From positions 1 through 49,970 of the forward strand of contig JAVKHN010000012.1 in assembly GCA_031459935.1 (NCBI GenBank): a stretch of DNA of 49,970 bases, given 5' to 3'. Of this stretch, positions 8,489-16,600 are shown piece by piece. The translations under genes were made by a program, and so were the position numbers. The notes below the pieces were generated by a model, which made no database searches, was not told the origin of the DNA, and saw only the letters and a list, made by a program, of their open reading frames with translations. This DNA comes from Sysuimicrobium calidum (GTDB lineage: Bacteria > Sysuimicrobiota > Sysuimicrobiia > Sysuimicrobiales > Sysuimicrobiaceae). Each line of letters opens with the position of its first letter. The first letter of the stretch is position 1.

Positions 8489-9690
8489 CTCCGGGCCTCC
8501 GACGGTCGCCTTGTGTTCCCCACGGCCTCATATGCCTCAACGTAGCGGCGCGCCACCTCCCGCCAGTCGAAATCCCAAGCGGACTCCCGCGCGGTCTTCC
8601 CGAGCTGCGCGCGAAAGGCAGGGTTGCGCAGCAGCACGAGGATCTTTCGGGCCAGATCCTCCGGGTGTTCGGGCGCGCAGACCAGGCCGTTTTCGCCGTC
8701 CCGGACCGTGTCGCGGTTTCCGGGAGCGTCCGCCACCACCGCCGCGCAGCTCGCGGCGAGGGCCTCGAGCACCGCGAGTGAGGAACCCTCGATCCGGGAG
8801 GGCGAGACGTAGACGTCGCAGTCCCAATAGGCTTCCAAGAGCTCCTCCGGTGGGAAGGCAGGAGGGGCTTGGGCGTCGCCGGGCAGCCTCAGCTCCTCCA
8901 CTAGGTGCACATGGCCATCTAATCCCAGGCGGTCCACCTGAGGACGGAGAGCTGTGGTGCTTCGACCCACGATGGCGCAATGGACTTCCGGCTCCTCGTT
9001 GACTACCAGGCGCATCGCTTCGATCAGGATGTCGAAACCCTTCTTGGGGTGGTTGCGGCCCACGGCCAGCAGGAGCGGGGCGTCTTGGGGGATTCCGAAC
9101 TTGGCTCGGAAGCGGCCTCGGGGGCGCTCCCGCGATAGCCTGCGCACGTCCACACCATTCGGGATGTCGAAGACGGGCTTCGGACGAATTAGGGTCTGGG
9201 CGATGGCCTCCCGCACGGAGGAGCTGATGGCTACGAGTCCGTCCGCCCCGTTCGCAGCTTCCCGAATCCTGAGGTCGAGCCGGGGATCGAGTCTCAGGCC
9301 GTACCCGATCCCGGCGGCGGTCTGGATGTCCGTGCCGTGGAAGGTGAGGAGCAGAGGAGCGCCGAGGAAGGAGCGGCGGCGCGCCAGCGCTGGGCCGAGC
9401 GGAAGGGCGAAGTGCAGGTTGAAGACGTCGAAGCGTCCCCGCAGGCGCATCAGCGTGCCCGCGAGATAGACTTCACCCATCCGCTCATTGCGATTCAGTA
9501 GGTACAGGGTTCCGGGGAGAAAGGTCTCCAGCCGGTAGGGGAGAAGAGGCCGGAGTCGAGCGCTAGAGCGGGGCGCGAGCACGACGACCTCGTGTCCCAG
9601 CTCCAGCAGCGCTGAGGCCAGCTGGTGCACCACAATCTCCGCCCCGCCCACCTGCGGGAGGAAGCTCGAGGTCACAAGGCAGACCCTCAT
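8485..9690 (-). CDS. GT4 family glycosyltransferase
   Basis: This is a 401-residue GT-B fold glycosyltransferase. The N-terminal domain starts MRVCLVTSSFLPQVGGAEIV, with the typical GGAE acceptor loop, followed by LLLTFHGTDIQ. The C-terminal domain has FDIPNGVDVRRLS, LLLAVGRNHPKKGFDILIEA and VSPSRIEGSSLAVLEALAAS, where the paired glutamates match the family E-x7-E donor motif. It likely extends the polysaccharide repeat unit in the cytoplasm. The ATG at 9690 overlaps the methyltransferase stop, and its own TGA overlaps the start of the PP-loop gene. A longer in-frame extension up to 10128 is the shadow of the methyltransferase. The sugar donor is not known. Confidence 0.9.
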   Translation of the reverse strand: MRVCLVTSSFLPQVGGAEIVVHQLASALLELGHEVVVLAPRSSARLRPLLPYRLETFLPGTLYLLNRNERMGEVYLAGTLMRLRGRFDVFNLHFALPLGPALARRRSFLGAPLLLTFHGTDIQTAAGIGYGLRLDPRLDLRIREAANGADGLVAISSSVREAIAQTLIRPKPVFDIPNGVDVRRLSRERPRGRFRAKFGIPQDAPLLLAVGRNHPKKGFDILIEAMRLVVNEEPEVHCAIVGRSTTALRPQVDRLGLDGHVHLVEELRLPGDAQAPPAFPPEELLEAYWDCDVYVSPSRIEGSSLAVLEALAASCAAVVADAPGNRDTVRDGENGLVCAPEHPEDLARKILVLLRNPAFRAQLGKTARESAWDFDWREVARRYVEAYEAVGNTRRPSEARR

Positions 9691-10430
9691 GAGGCTTCCT
9701 CCATAGGCCGCCGCGCGAGCACGAGCCAGCCGATGGCGTCCGTTCGATCCACCCGGTCCAGAAGCCGGGAGGCACCGGAGAACGTCATGGTCATGAACAG
9801 ATAGAGGCCCGTCACCACCAGGTGCGAGAGGAGCCGGGGGATCCGCTTGAGAGCCCGGGCCGCGGTCTTGCAGACCACCTCGGTGAGCCGTGCCCCGCAG
9901 AGGGCGAACACCCCGCCGATCCGATCGATGCGGAGGATCTGCAGCCCCGCCCGGTCGAGGAGCAGCGCGAGCCCGTAGCAGGTGAACCGAAAGTAGTCGT
10001 GGGGTTCGTAGTGCAGGTTCCAGCACATGGGTGTCGTGAGGATCAGGGTGCCTCCCGGCCGGAGCACGCGCCGGATCTCCCGCAGGACCTGCTCCGGTTC
10101 GGGCGAGTGCTCCAGCACCTCCGTGCACAGGACGGTGTCCGCCACCCGATCCCGGAAGGGAAGCTGTTCCGCAGCGCCCACGACGTCCGGACGCCGGCGC
10201 GCGTCGAGATCCATGCCCACGTATCGGTGGACGTGAGGAAGCAGCAGCTGATAGGGGCGGTCCCCGCAGCCGATGTCCAGGAGAATGCCGCGGGCGTGGG
10301 ACGCAACCGACCGGATCCGTTCGCGCAGGAGCTTCTTAGGAATGAAGTACGGGTAGGCAGAGAGGAGGTCGAGGTCGTGGGACCTCAGCCAGGCGTGGAC
10401 TTCATTCCGGAGACGAGCCGACGCCTTCAC
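9687..10430 (-). CDS. Class I SAM-dependent methyltransferase
   Basis: This 247-residue protein has a Rossmann-fold methyltransferase core. LLDIGCGDRPY (motif I, SAM-binding glycines), YVGMDLDA (motif II acidic residue), AEQLPFRDRVADTVLCTEVLEHSP (motif IV region) and LRPGGTLILTTP (motif post-IV) are all in order. It resembles the Methyltransf_11 group common in polysaccharide loci. A likely role is O- or N-methylation of a sugar or of the chain end. In ABC-exporter systems terminal methylation can stop chain growth, but that role is not shown here. It starts with GTG at 10430, overlapping the preceding glycosyltransferase stop (GTGA), and is tightly coupled to its neighbours. Confidence 0.88.
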   Translation of the reverse strand: MKASARLRNEVHAWLRSHDLDLLSAYPYFIPKKLLRERIRSVASHARGILLDIGCGDRPYQLLLPHVHRYVGMDLDARRRPDVVGAAEQLPFRDRVADTVLCTEVLEHSPEPEQVLREIRRVLRPGGTLILTTPMCWNLHYEPHDYFRFTCYGLALLLDRAGLQILRIDRIGGVFALCGARLTEVVCKTAARALKRIPRLLSHLVVTGLYLFMTMTFSGASRLLDRVDRTDAIGWLVLARRPMEEAS

Positions 10431-11692
10431 GTTCTGGACTCCTTGGCCCCGAGGCCCGGCTGAGAGCGTTGCTCGGCCGGTTCATGGGTGTGCCAAACCC
10501 CCAGCTCTCTCAGGAGCGCATACCACTCTGTGAGGAACCGATCAGGGCTGCACGCCGATTCGACCCAGGCCCTGCCCTGCCTGCCCAGGTCGGTTCGACG
10601 CCGTTCGTCGCGGATCAGCCCGAGGAGGGCGCGCTCCAGGTGCGGGACAGCCGCAAGTCCGTCTCCCGGGAAGCGTCCTACATAGATCCCGAAGCGCGAG
10701 ACGATCCCGCCGGCATCCTGACAGCTGACGATCGGCGTCTCACACCGCAGCGCCTCGAGGAAGCTCGTGGGCACGGCCTCGTGGATGGACGTGTTCACGA
10801 GGACCCAGGCGGAGGCCAAGAGCTCGGCCTTCGCGTGGCCGTCCACGTGGCCGAGCCACTGCAAGTTGGGTGGGGTGGGTGTCGGCCACCAGCGGTGCGC
10901 CGGATAGGGGAAGTGCGACGCTCCCAGACAGATGAACTCGACCTCCGGGAGGCGCTCCGCCAGCCGCCAGAATACCCACGGCCGCTTGATGGGATCCAGC
11001 CGCCCGAGGAAGAGAACGCGCGGACGCGAACTCTTTCGCACCGGGACCGGGGCTAGGTCGAGTAGGGTAGGGAGGTGACAGACCTTCGGAAGGTGCACGC
11101 CGTACGTTGGGGCGACTTTAGAGGCAACAAACGGGTCCGGCGCTGCCACGACGAGCCGCCCGGCCAACATACGCCACACCCGGAAGACGCGCCGGAAGTC
11201 ACGTGCGTCGAACGGCAGGCTGTCTGGGGGGCGTCCCTCCACGCCAGGGATGCGCAGCGTGTCGATGTTTGCCCAGTCCTCCGGCGTGCGGGGGTCGCGC
11301 GCCCACACGACGGTGGGTGTACCGGACAGGGCGTACAGGACCCACTTGTAGGATGGATGGTAGTCCACGGTCAGCAGGAGATCGATCCGGTGCCGACGGA
11401 GCAGGGAGCGGTACGCGAACCACCGCCGGAGCCGCGGCCCTGAGATCTCCGGGCAGCGGATGAGCGGGAGACCGTCGAGTTCCCATAAGAAGTCGTGGGC
11501 AGGCGCCTGGCCCCATCCGTGCAGAAAGACGACATCCACCCCGAGCTCCGGCCGGTCGCGGAAGAAGGCGGCCACGGTGCGGGCATTCTTCCCGAATCCG
11601 CCGCGCTTGCCTAGGCGAAGATCGAAGAGCTCGCCTGAGAGAATGCCCAGTCGAATTCTCCGGGTTTCCGGACCGTTGTGGTCCACACTCAC
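10427..11692 (-). CDS. GT4-like glycosyltransferase
   Basis: This is a 421-residue GT-B type glycosyltransferase. Near the N terminus it reads KRGGFGKNARTVAAFF, an acceptor-side loop. In the second half come RVLFLGRLDPIKRPWVFWRLAERLP, EFICLGASHFP, WLGHVDGHAKAELLASAWVLVNTSIHEAVPTSFLEALRCETPIVSC. The last stretch carries the two conserved glutamates of the family 4 donor site. A GTG at 11692 overlaps the epimerase stop (GTGA). It belongs to the polysaccharide assembly line. I cannot tell the sugar, and similarity to the other two GT4 enzymes of the locus is only at the motif level. Confidence 0.87.
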   Translation of the reverse strand: MSVDHNGPETRRIRLGILSGELFDLRLGKRGGFGKNARTVAAFFRDRPELGVDVVFLHGWGQAPAHDFLWELDGLPLIRCPEISGPRLRRWFAYRSLLRRHRIDLLLTVDYHPSYKWVLYALSGTPTVVWARDPRTPEDWANIDTLRIPGVEGRPPDSLPFDARDFRRVFRVWRMLAGRLVVAAPDPFVASKVAPTYGVHLPKVCHLPTLLDLAPVPVRKSSRPRVLFLGRLDPIKRPWVFWRLAERLPEVEFICLGASHFPYPAHRWWPTPTPPNLQWLGHVDGHAKAELLASAWVLVNTSIHEAVPTSFLEALRCETPIVSCQDAGGIVSRFGIYVGRFPGDGLAAVPHLERALLGLIRDERRRTDLGRQGRAWVESACSPDRFLTEWYALLRELGVWHTHEPAEQRSQPGLGAKESRT

Positions 11693-12705
11693 CCCTCCCC
11701 TCCGGCTAGAGCGACGGCGCCCTGCGCGGCGAAGTACCGCACCGTCTCCCGCAACCCCTCTGAAAACGAGACCTCCGGCCTGTACCCCAGGACCGCACTA
11801 GCCCGGGAGAGGCCCGCCAGGGTGATGCGGACGTCCCCGGACCGGGGCGGGGTGTGGCGGACGGAGAGCCGACGGCCCAGGATCTCCTCCAGGGCCGCGA
11901 CGAGATCCAGCACGGAGTGCGTCTCGCCCGCACCCACGTTGAAGGTCCCCCCCGCGGCCTGTGGGGCGGTGGTGGCCAGGAGGGTCGCGTGGACCGCGTC
12001 GGTGATGTAGGTGAAGTCCCGGGACTGGAGTCCATCTCCGTGGACCTCAAGCGGCTCTTGTTGCAGGGCCGCGGCGATAAATTTGGGGATCACCGCCGCG
12101 TACTCCGAAGCCGGGTCCTGCCGCGGGCCGAAGACGTTGAAGTACCGCAGGCTCACCGTCTCAAGCCCGTAAAGTTCCCAGAACACCCGGCAGTAGTGCT
12201 CACCCGCGAGCTTGCTGACCGCGTACGGTGAGATGGGCGCAGGGGTCATGGTCTCCACCTTCGGCACCTCCAGGGAGGCCCCGTACACCGAGGAGCTCGA
12301 CGCGAACACCACCCGCCGCACCCCGGCCTCCCGGGCCGCGAGGAGCACGTTCAGCGTTCCGGTGACGTTCGCCTCGTGGGTGGAAAGCGGGTCCGCCACG
12401 GACCGAGGCACGGCCCGCAGGGCCGCCTCGTGGATCACCACCTCCACCCCCTCACACGCTCGCCGCAGGACCTCCAGGTCCCGGATGTCGGCCAGCAGAA
12501 ACTCGCACCCGTCCGTCACGATTACGAATTCGCCTTCAGGCGGACGATGGAGCGATCCCCGAGGGAGGCCGAGCGCGTCCTCGAGGTTCCCGAGGCTTCC
12601 CGTGCTGAGGTTGTCGAGCACCCGCACCTGCTCTCCCCGCCGGCGCAGCGCCTCCACCACGTGAGACCCGATGAAGCCCGCCCCGCCCGTGACTAGATAA
12701 ACCAT
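11689..12705 (-). CDS. NAD-dependent sugar epimerase/dehydratase (GalE/WbpP-like)
   Basis: This 338-residue extended short-chain dehydrogenase acts on nucleotide sugars. The N terminus MVYLVTGGAGFIGSHVVEAL has the GxxGxxG NAD-binding motif. FASSSSVYGA followed by ISPYAVSKLAGEHY gives the catalytic Ser and the YxxxK pair. LRYFNVFGPRQDP is the family's substrate loop. The length and pattern fit UDP-glucose or UDP-N-acetylglucosamine 4-epimerase. It lies directly after a UDP-glucose dehydrogenase-type gene and overlaps its end by 13 bases, so UDP-glucuronate or UDP-HexNAc could be its substrate. UDP-glucuronate 4-epimerases form the same family, so exact specificity stays open. Confidence 0.88.
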   Translation of the reverse strand: MVYLVTGGAGFIGSHVVEALRRRGEQVRVLDNLSTGSLGNLEDALGLPRGSLHRPPEGEFVIVTDGCEFLLADIRDLEVLRRACEGVEVVIHEAALRAVPRSVADPLSTHEANVTGTLNVLLAAREAGVRRVVFASSSSVYGASLEVPKVETMTPAPISPYAVSKLAGEHYCRVFWELYGLETVSLRYFNVFGPRQDPASEYAAVIPKFIAAALQQEPLEVHGDGLQSRDFTYITDAVHATLLATTAPQAAGGTFNVGAGETHSVLDLVAALEEILGRRLSVRHTPPRSGDVRITLAGLSRASAVLGYRPEVSFSEGLRETVRYFAAQGAVALAGGEG

Positions 12706-14021
12706 TCCGTCTCCTCCGCGCTGATGGGATGGCGCCCGCGCAGCGGGCTACCCGGCTCGAACACCGCGAACCCTTCCCGCACGAGGCGCTGCGCGAGCCC
12801 CGTGCCCCGGCCGTCCACCACGATCGGCCGGCGCACGCGGCGACGGATCTCGTGCCAGTTCAAGTCCCGGTACTCGGGCCAGTCCGTGAGCAGGAGTACT
12901 GCGTCCGTGTCCCTTGTGGCCTCGTACGGGTCCGCAAAGCAGGGCAGGGCCGGGAGCCTCTGCCGGGCCGCCTGGGCGGCCACGGGGTCGTGGGCCCGTA
13001 CGGATGCGCCGCGGGCCAGCAGCCGCTCCGCGATGGCGAGGGCAGGGGATTCCCGGACGTCGTCCGTGCCGGCCTTGAACGAAAGCCCCAGGACCGCCAC
13101 GGTCTTCCCTGCAAGTCCCCCGAGCAGCACCTCCACCCGGTCCACGAACCGCCGGCGTTGCGCCTCGTTCACCTGCAGGACCGCCTCCAGCAGCACGGGC
13201 TCCACCAGGTACTCCCGGGCGAGCTCCGCGAGGGCCCGCACATCCTTCGGCAGACACGACCCACCGAACCCGATCCCGGCCTGCAGGTAATGAGGACCGA
13301 TGCGAGGATCCAGCCCGAGGCCCTCCGTCACCGTGCGCAGGTCGGCTCCCACGTGCTCGCACAGGTTTGCGATCTCGTTGATGAAGGAGATCTTCGTGGC
13401 CAGAAACGCGTTGGCGGCGTACTTGACCATCTCCGCGGTGGGCGGATCCGTTAGGAGCACGGGGGCCCCGAGGGGTTCGAACAGAGCCCGCAGCCGCTGC
13501 GCGGCCAACGGGCTCCGGGTGCCGATCACCGTGCGGTGGGGGTGGAAGAAGTCCTCCACCGCGCTCCCTTCCCTCAGGAACTCCGGGTTGCACGCCACGT
13601 GGAATCCTCGGGTCCGAGCCAGCCGCCGGGCCACCCGGTCCGTGGTCCCCACGGGAACCGTGCTCTTGAGGGCCAGGATCCGGTTCCCGTCCCGCAGCCG
13701 GCTGAGGGCGTCCACCACCTCTTCCACCGCGGAGAGGTCCGCCTCCCCGTTGCGGCCGGAGGGGGTTCCGACCGCGCAGAACACCACCTCGGAGGACGCC
13801 GCAACTTCCACGAGCTCCCCGGTGAAGGCCAGGCGCCCTCCGTGCATCCCCTCCCGCAGGAGCCCCGGTAGTCCCGGCTCGTGAAAAGGGCACAGGCCGC
13901 TCCGGATTGCCTCCAGCCGCCCCGGTTCTTTCTCCACGCACACCACCCGGTGCCCCAGTTTCGCGAGGCACGCCGCGAGGGTAAGGCCCACGTATCCCGC
14001 GCCGACTACGCAGATCTCCAT
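12693..14021 (-). CDS. ugd: UDP-glucose 6-dehydrogenase
   Basis: This 442-residue enzyme oxidises UDP-glucose to UDP-glucuronate with two NAD+ and so supplies an acidic sugar for the polysaccharide. It begins MEICVVGAGYVGLTLAACLA with the NAD-binding GAGYVG loop. CNPEFLREGSAVEDFFHPHR and FGGSCLPKDVRAL follow, the latter with the catalytic cysteine. VLGLSFKAGTDDVRESPAL opens the C-terminal UDP-binding domain. The domain order and length fit Ugd/TuaD. The ATG at 14021 lies inside the end of the polymerase-like gene, overlapping it by 16 bases, after a G-rich ribosome-binding stretch. A much longer in-frame opening to 15479 is the shadow of that gene. Confidence 0.93.
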   Translation of the reverse strand: MEICVVGAGYVGLTLAACLAKLGHRVVCVEKEPGRLEAIRSGLCPFHEPGLPGLLREGMHGGRLAFTGELVEVAASSEVVFCAVGTPSGRNGEADLSAVEEVVDALSRLRDGNRILALKSTVPVGTTDRVARRLARTRGFHVACNPEFLREGSAVEDFFHPHRTVIGTRSPLAAQRLRALFEPLGAPVLLTDPPTAEMVKYAANAFLATKISFINEIANLCEHVGADLRTVTEGLGLDPRIGPHYLQAGIGFGGSCLPKDVRALAELAREYLVEPVLLEAVLQVNEAQRRRFVDRVEVLLGGLAGKTVAVLGLSFKAGTDDVRESPALAIAERLLARGASVRAHDPVAAQAARQRLPALPCFADPYEATRDTDAVLLLTDWPEYRDLNWHEIRRRVRRPIVVDGRGTGLAQRLVREGFAVFEPGSPLRGRHPISAEETEWFI

Positions 14022-15340
14022 CTGCCCCCTAGCCTCCCGGGATCGAACTCCGGGCGACCCAGCACCCTCCGGACCGGCTCGGGCTCGGGAACCGCTTGCG
14101 CCACGCACCGGTGCACCACCGCCACCAGCCCCACGAGGAGGAAGAAGAAAGCTCCGGCCCTGGCCGCGGAGATGGAAGGGCTGAAGAGGCTGTAGAGGCC
14201 ATAACCCACAAGACAGTTCTGCAACCCCGCGATGAGAGGGAAAGCGGGAGAGCCCGAGCCCTGCGCGGCCCGGTACGCCTTCCGGGTGGTGCGGACCAGG
14301 GTCACCACGACCCACAGGAAGGTGAGAAACCCAAACAGACCCGTGGTCACCAGCTGCAACGCGTACTCGTTGTCCACGCTTCCCAAAGAGACGCTGGCCA
14401 GCCCCCACCCGAACACCGGGGACTGCGGAAGGGCCTGAGAGGTGTAGTACAGGCCGGGTTGGAACCGCTGCCGGAGGTTGACGCCCGAGCCGTACGCCTC
14501 GCTGTACTCTACATCCGCGAAGGCCTCCCGCAAGCTCAGGACCCGGGCCGCCACGTGCTCGGGGAAGAGGGTGGGAACCAAAATCCATCCCAGGGGCAAT
14601 AGCAGCAGAAGGCTGCGCTTGCGGGAAAGCCCCACCAAAAGCAGCATGGTCGCGGTGGCCACGAGGAAATTGCGGCCCAGGCTGAAGGGAAGCACGTACA
14701 GGGACCCCAGCAACAGGCCCCCGAAGAGAGCGGAGGTCCGGAACCGTCGCGAGGCCACGAGAAACCCCAGCGCGAGGCCCGCGTTCAGCATGGCTGCAAG
14801 CCCCGGCTCGTGAACCGGCGACCCCTCCGGACCCAGGGCCATGTGTCCGGTCTCGTGGAACCGCACAAGCGCGTAGAGGTTCAGGGCCGCGAGGGAGCCC
14901 ATGAAGACGTAGGTCATCCGGCGGGCGTCGTCCGGGGTCCGCAGGAGGTCCGTGATCACGAAGAACAGCAGCACCAGCTCCAGCCGCTTCAGGGCGTGGA
15001 AGCCGGAGGCGGTCCACGGGTGCGTGCTCCACAGGTTCGCGGTCCCGATGGCTGCTCCCCAGAGGGTGGCCGCAACGCCCGCGAGCGCGTACAGCACGAG
15101 GGGGGTATCGAGCGGGGTACTGGCCCGCGTTTCCCCGGCCCGCCGGATCGCCCACCCCAGGGCCAGGGCCACCAGCATGAGGTCCTCCGGCCGCACGGAG
15201 ATCCGACCCAGGGGCATCTCCGGCCCCAGGGCCATGGCGGGGGGGATCCAGAAGAGGGCGCCCCGGGGGTTGAGCACCGCGAGGACGGTGTACATCCCCG
15301 CGAAGACGATTCCGAGCAGTTGCGGGCTGACCTCCAGCAT
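14006..15340 (-). CDS. O-antigen polymerase/ligase-like membrane protein (Wzy/WaaL type)
   Basis: This 444-residue protein has about ten to twelve hydrophobic segments, spread as in the Wzy_C/O-antigen ligase superfamily. A large loop near residues 255-310 contains VNLRQRFQPGLYYTSQALPQSPVFGWGLASVSLGSVDNEY. The motif P-x-x-GxG followed by DNEY is typical of the periplasmic loop that handles the lipid-linked glycan. It would polymerise repeat units or attach the polymer to a carrier outside the cytoplasmic membrane. The ATG at 15340 directly abuts the stop of the upstream glycosyltransferase. Its presence beside an ABC exporter and a Wzc-like protein is notable, because ABC-pathway polymers usually need no polymerase. 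Confidence 0.85.
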   Translation of the reverse strand: MLEVSPQLLGIVFAGMYTVLAVLNPRGALFWIPPAMALGPEMPLGRISVRPEDLMLVALALGWAIRRAGETRASTPLDTPLVLYALAGVAATLWGAAIGTANLWSTHPWTASGFHALKRLELVLLFFVITDLLRTPDDARRMTYVFMGSLAALNLYALVRFHETGHMALGPEGSPVHEPGLAAMLNAGLALGFLVASRRFRTSALFGGLLLGSLYVLPFSLGRNFLVATATMLLLVGLSRKRSLLLLLPLGWILVPTLFPEHVAARVLSLREAFADVEYSEAYGSGVNLRQRFQPGLYYTSQALPQSPVFGWGLASVSLGSVDNEYALQLVTTGLFGFLTFLWVVVTLVRTTRKAYRAAQGSGSPAFPLIAGLQNCLVGYGLYSLFSPSISAARAGAFFFLLVGLVAVVHRCVAQAVPEPEPVRRVLGRPEFDPGRLGGRWRSA

Positions 15341-16600
15341 TCACCCTTCCTCCCCCCACCGCCACGCGTTCCGCAGGGCGAAGGCGGCGAAGAGCACGAG
15401 GCTCGGGAGCATGGGAAGCGCGTACCGGGAAGCTCCGCTGAAGACCAGGGCCATGAGGTTCGTGAAAACCACCAGCCACCCCAAGAGCGCCACCGGTTTG
15501 CGCCGTACCCAGGCGAGGATCCAGCCCGCGGCCGCCGCGAGGTACAGCAGCACCTGAAAGACCGCCACGGCAAGCGGCACGCTCAGTTCCCCTTCATCGG
15601 TGGCCCGGGCAAACCCATAGAGCCGCGCCAGCTTGCGGCCCAGCAGGCGCAGGTAGTCTTCGGGGTGCTCCCGGATCCAGCGGAGGGCCTCTCTGAAGTA
15701 CAGCGCGTTCTCCTCCGAAACCCTCAGGTCCCGCCAGCCGTACTGCCCGTCGTCCGGAGGGCGAGTCCCGGTCCACGTCCTCCGGGTGGGCCACACGAGC
15801 CCGCCGTCCGCATGCGGGTTGTTCGCGGCCCAGAAGACCAGGGCCCCGTTGCTCTGGACGGGCACGAAGGCCCGCAGTACCAGGACGTTTCGCACCGTCC
15901 AGGGAAGGACCGCCAGCACACACCCCGCCACCACGAGGCCCCCGGTCCGGTAGGACAACCGGTTCCGCACACCCCAGCGGAGCGCCGACCACAGGAGGAC
16001 GAAGGGCACAAACCCCAAAAACACCGCGCGGGCGAGGGCTCCGAGCCCCACCAGGGCTCCGAGACCAAGCGCCCCTCCCGCGGAGGGGCGATCCGCGAGG
16101 CACTGCGCCTGCAGGATCCCGAGCAGCAGGAGGGGAAGGAACAGGTTCTCCGTGAGGTGCAATCCCGCGAGATAGGCCGCGGCCGGATGCACCGCGAGCA
16201 GGACCGCGCCGAAGAGGGCCGTGGGCTCGTCGAGGATCCGTCGCCCCGTCGCGTACAGCACGAGAACCCCCGCAGCTCCGAGCAGGACCTGTACCCCCCG
16301 CACCCAGACCGGCGAGCCGAAGACCGCGTACAGGGCCGCGAGAAAGAAGATATAAAGGGGTGGGGTACTGGCCACGGGTTCGCCGTCGAGGGTGTATCCG
16401 CGACCCCCAAGCAGGTTTTGAGTGAGCTCCATGTGGATGCGGCTGTCAGAGGCGGGTTCCGCGGAGGCCGGAGCGGACCAACCCACGGTGAGGGCCACCA
16501 CGGACGTCCGCACCAGAAGCGCCAGGAGGAAGATCCCCACCGGAAGGGTGAGCGTGGCCTGACGGACGGAGGCGGGCGGTGCGGAACGGACCCCGGTCAC
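15341..16600 (-). CDS. ArnT/PMT-like membrane glycosyltransferase (GT39/GT83 type)
   Basis: This 419-residue membrane protein has a first periplasmic loop that reads ASDSRIHMELTQNLLGGRGY, with a conserved Asp-Ser-x-x-Y/H-type acidic site. TPPLYIFFLAALYAVFG follows, which is the hallmark of the dolichyl/undecaprenyl-phosphate-sugar dependent family (PMT_2). Several further hydrophobic segments follow, then a soluble loop at about 270-320. These enzymes take a sugar from a polyprenyl-phosphate donor and attach it outside the membrane. The DPM1-like enzyme encoded at 23343-24098 could supply such a donor, which is inference. The GTG at 16600 overlaps the upstream TGA (GTGA). Earlier in-frame codons fall inside the neighbouring dehydrogenase gene and are less likely. 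Confidence 0.85.
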   Translation of the reverse strand: MTGVRSAPPASVRQATLTLPVGIFLLALLVRTSVVALTVGWSAPASAEPASDSRIHMELTQNLLGGRGYTLDGEPVASTPPLYIFFLAALYAVFGSPVWVRGVQVLLGAAGVLVLYATGRRILDEPTALFGAVLLAVHPAAAYLAGLHLTENLFLPLLLLGILQAQCLADRPSAGGALGLGALVGLGALARAVFLGFVPFVLLWSALRWGVRNRLSYRTGGLVVAGCVLAVLPWTVRNVLVLRAFVPVQSNGALVFWAANNPHADGGLVWPTRRTWTGTRPPDDGQYGWRDLRVSEENALYFREALRWIREHPEDYLRLLGRKLARLYGFARATDEGELSVPLAVAVFQVLLYLAAAAGWILAWVRRKPVALLGWLVVFTNLMALVFSGASRYALPMLPSLVLFAAFALRNAWRWGEEG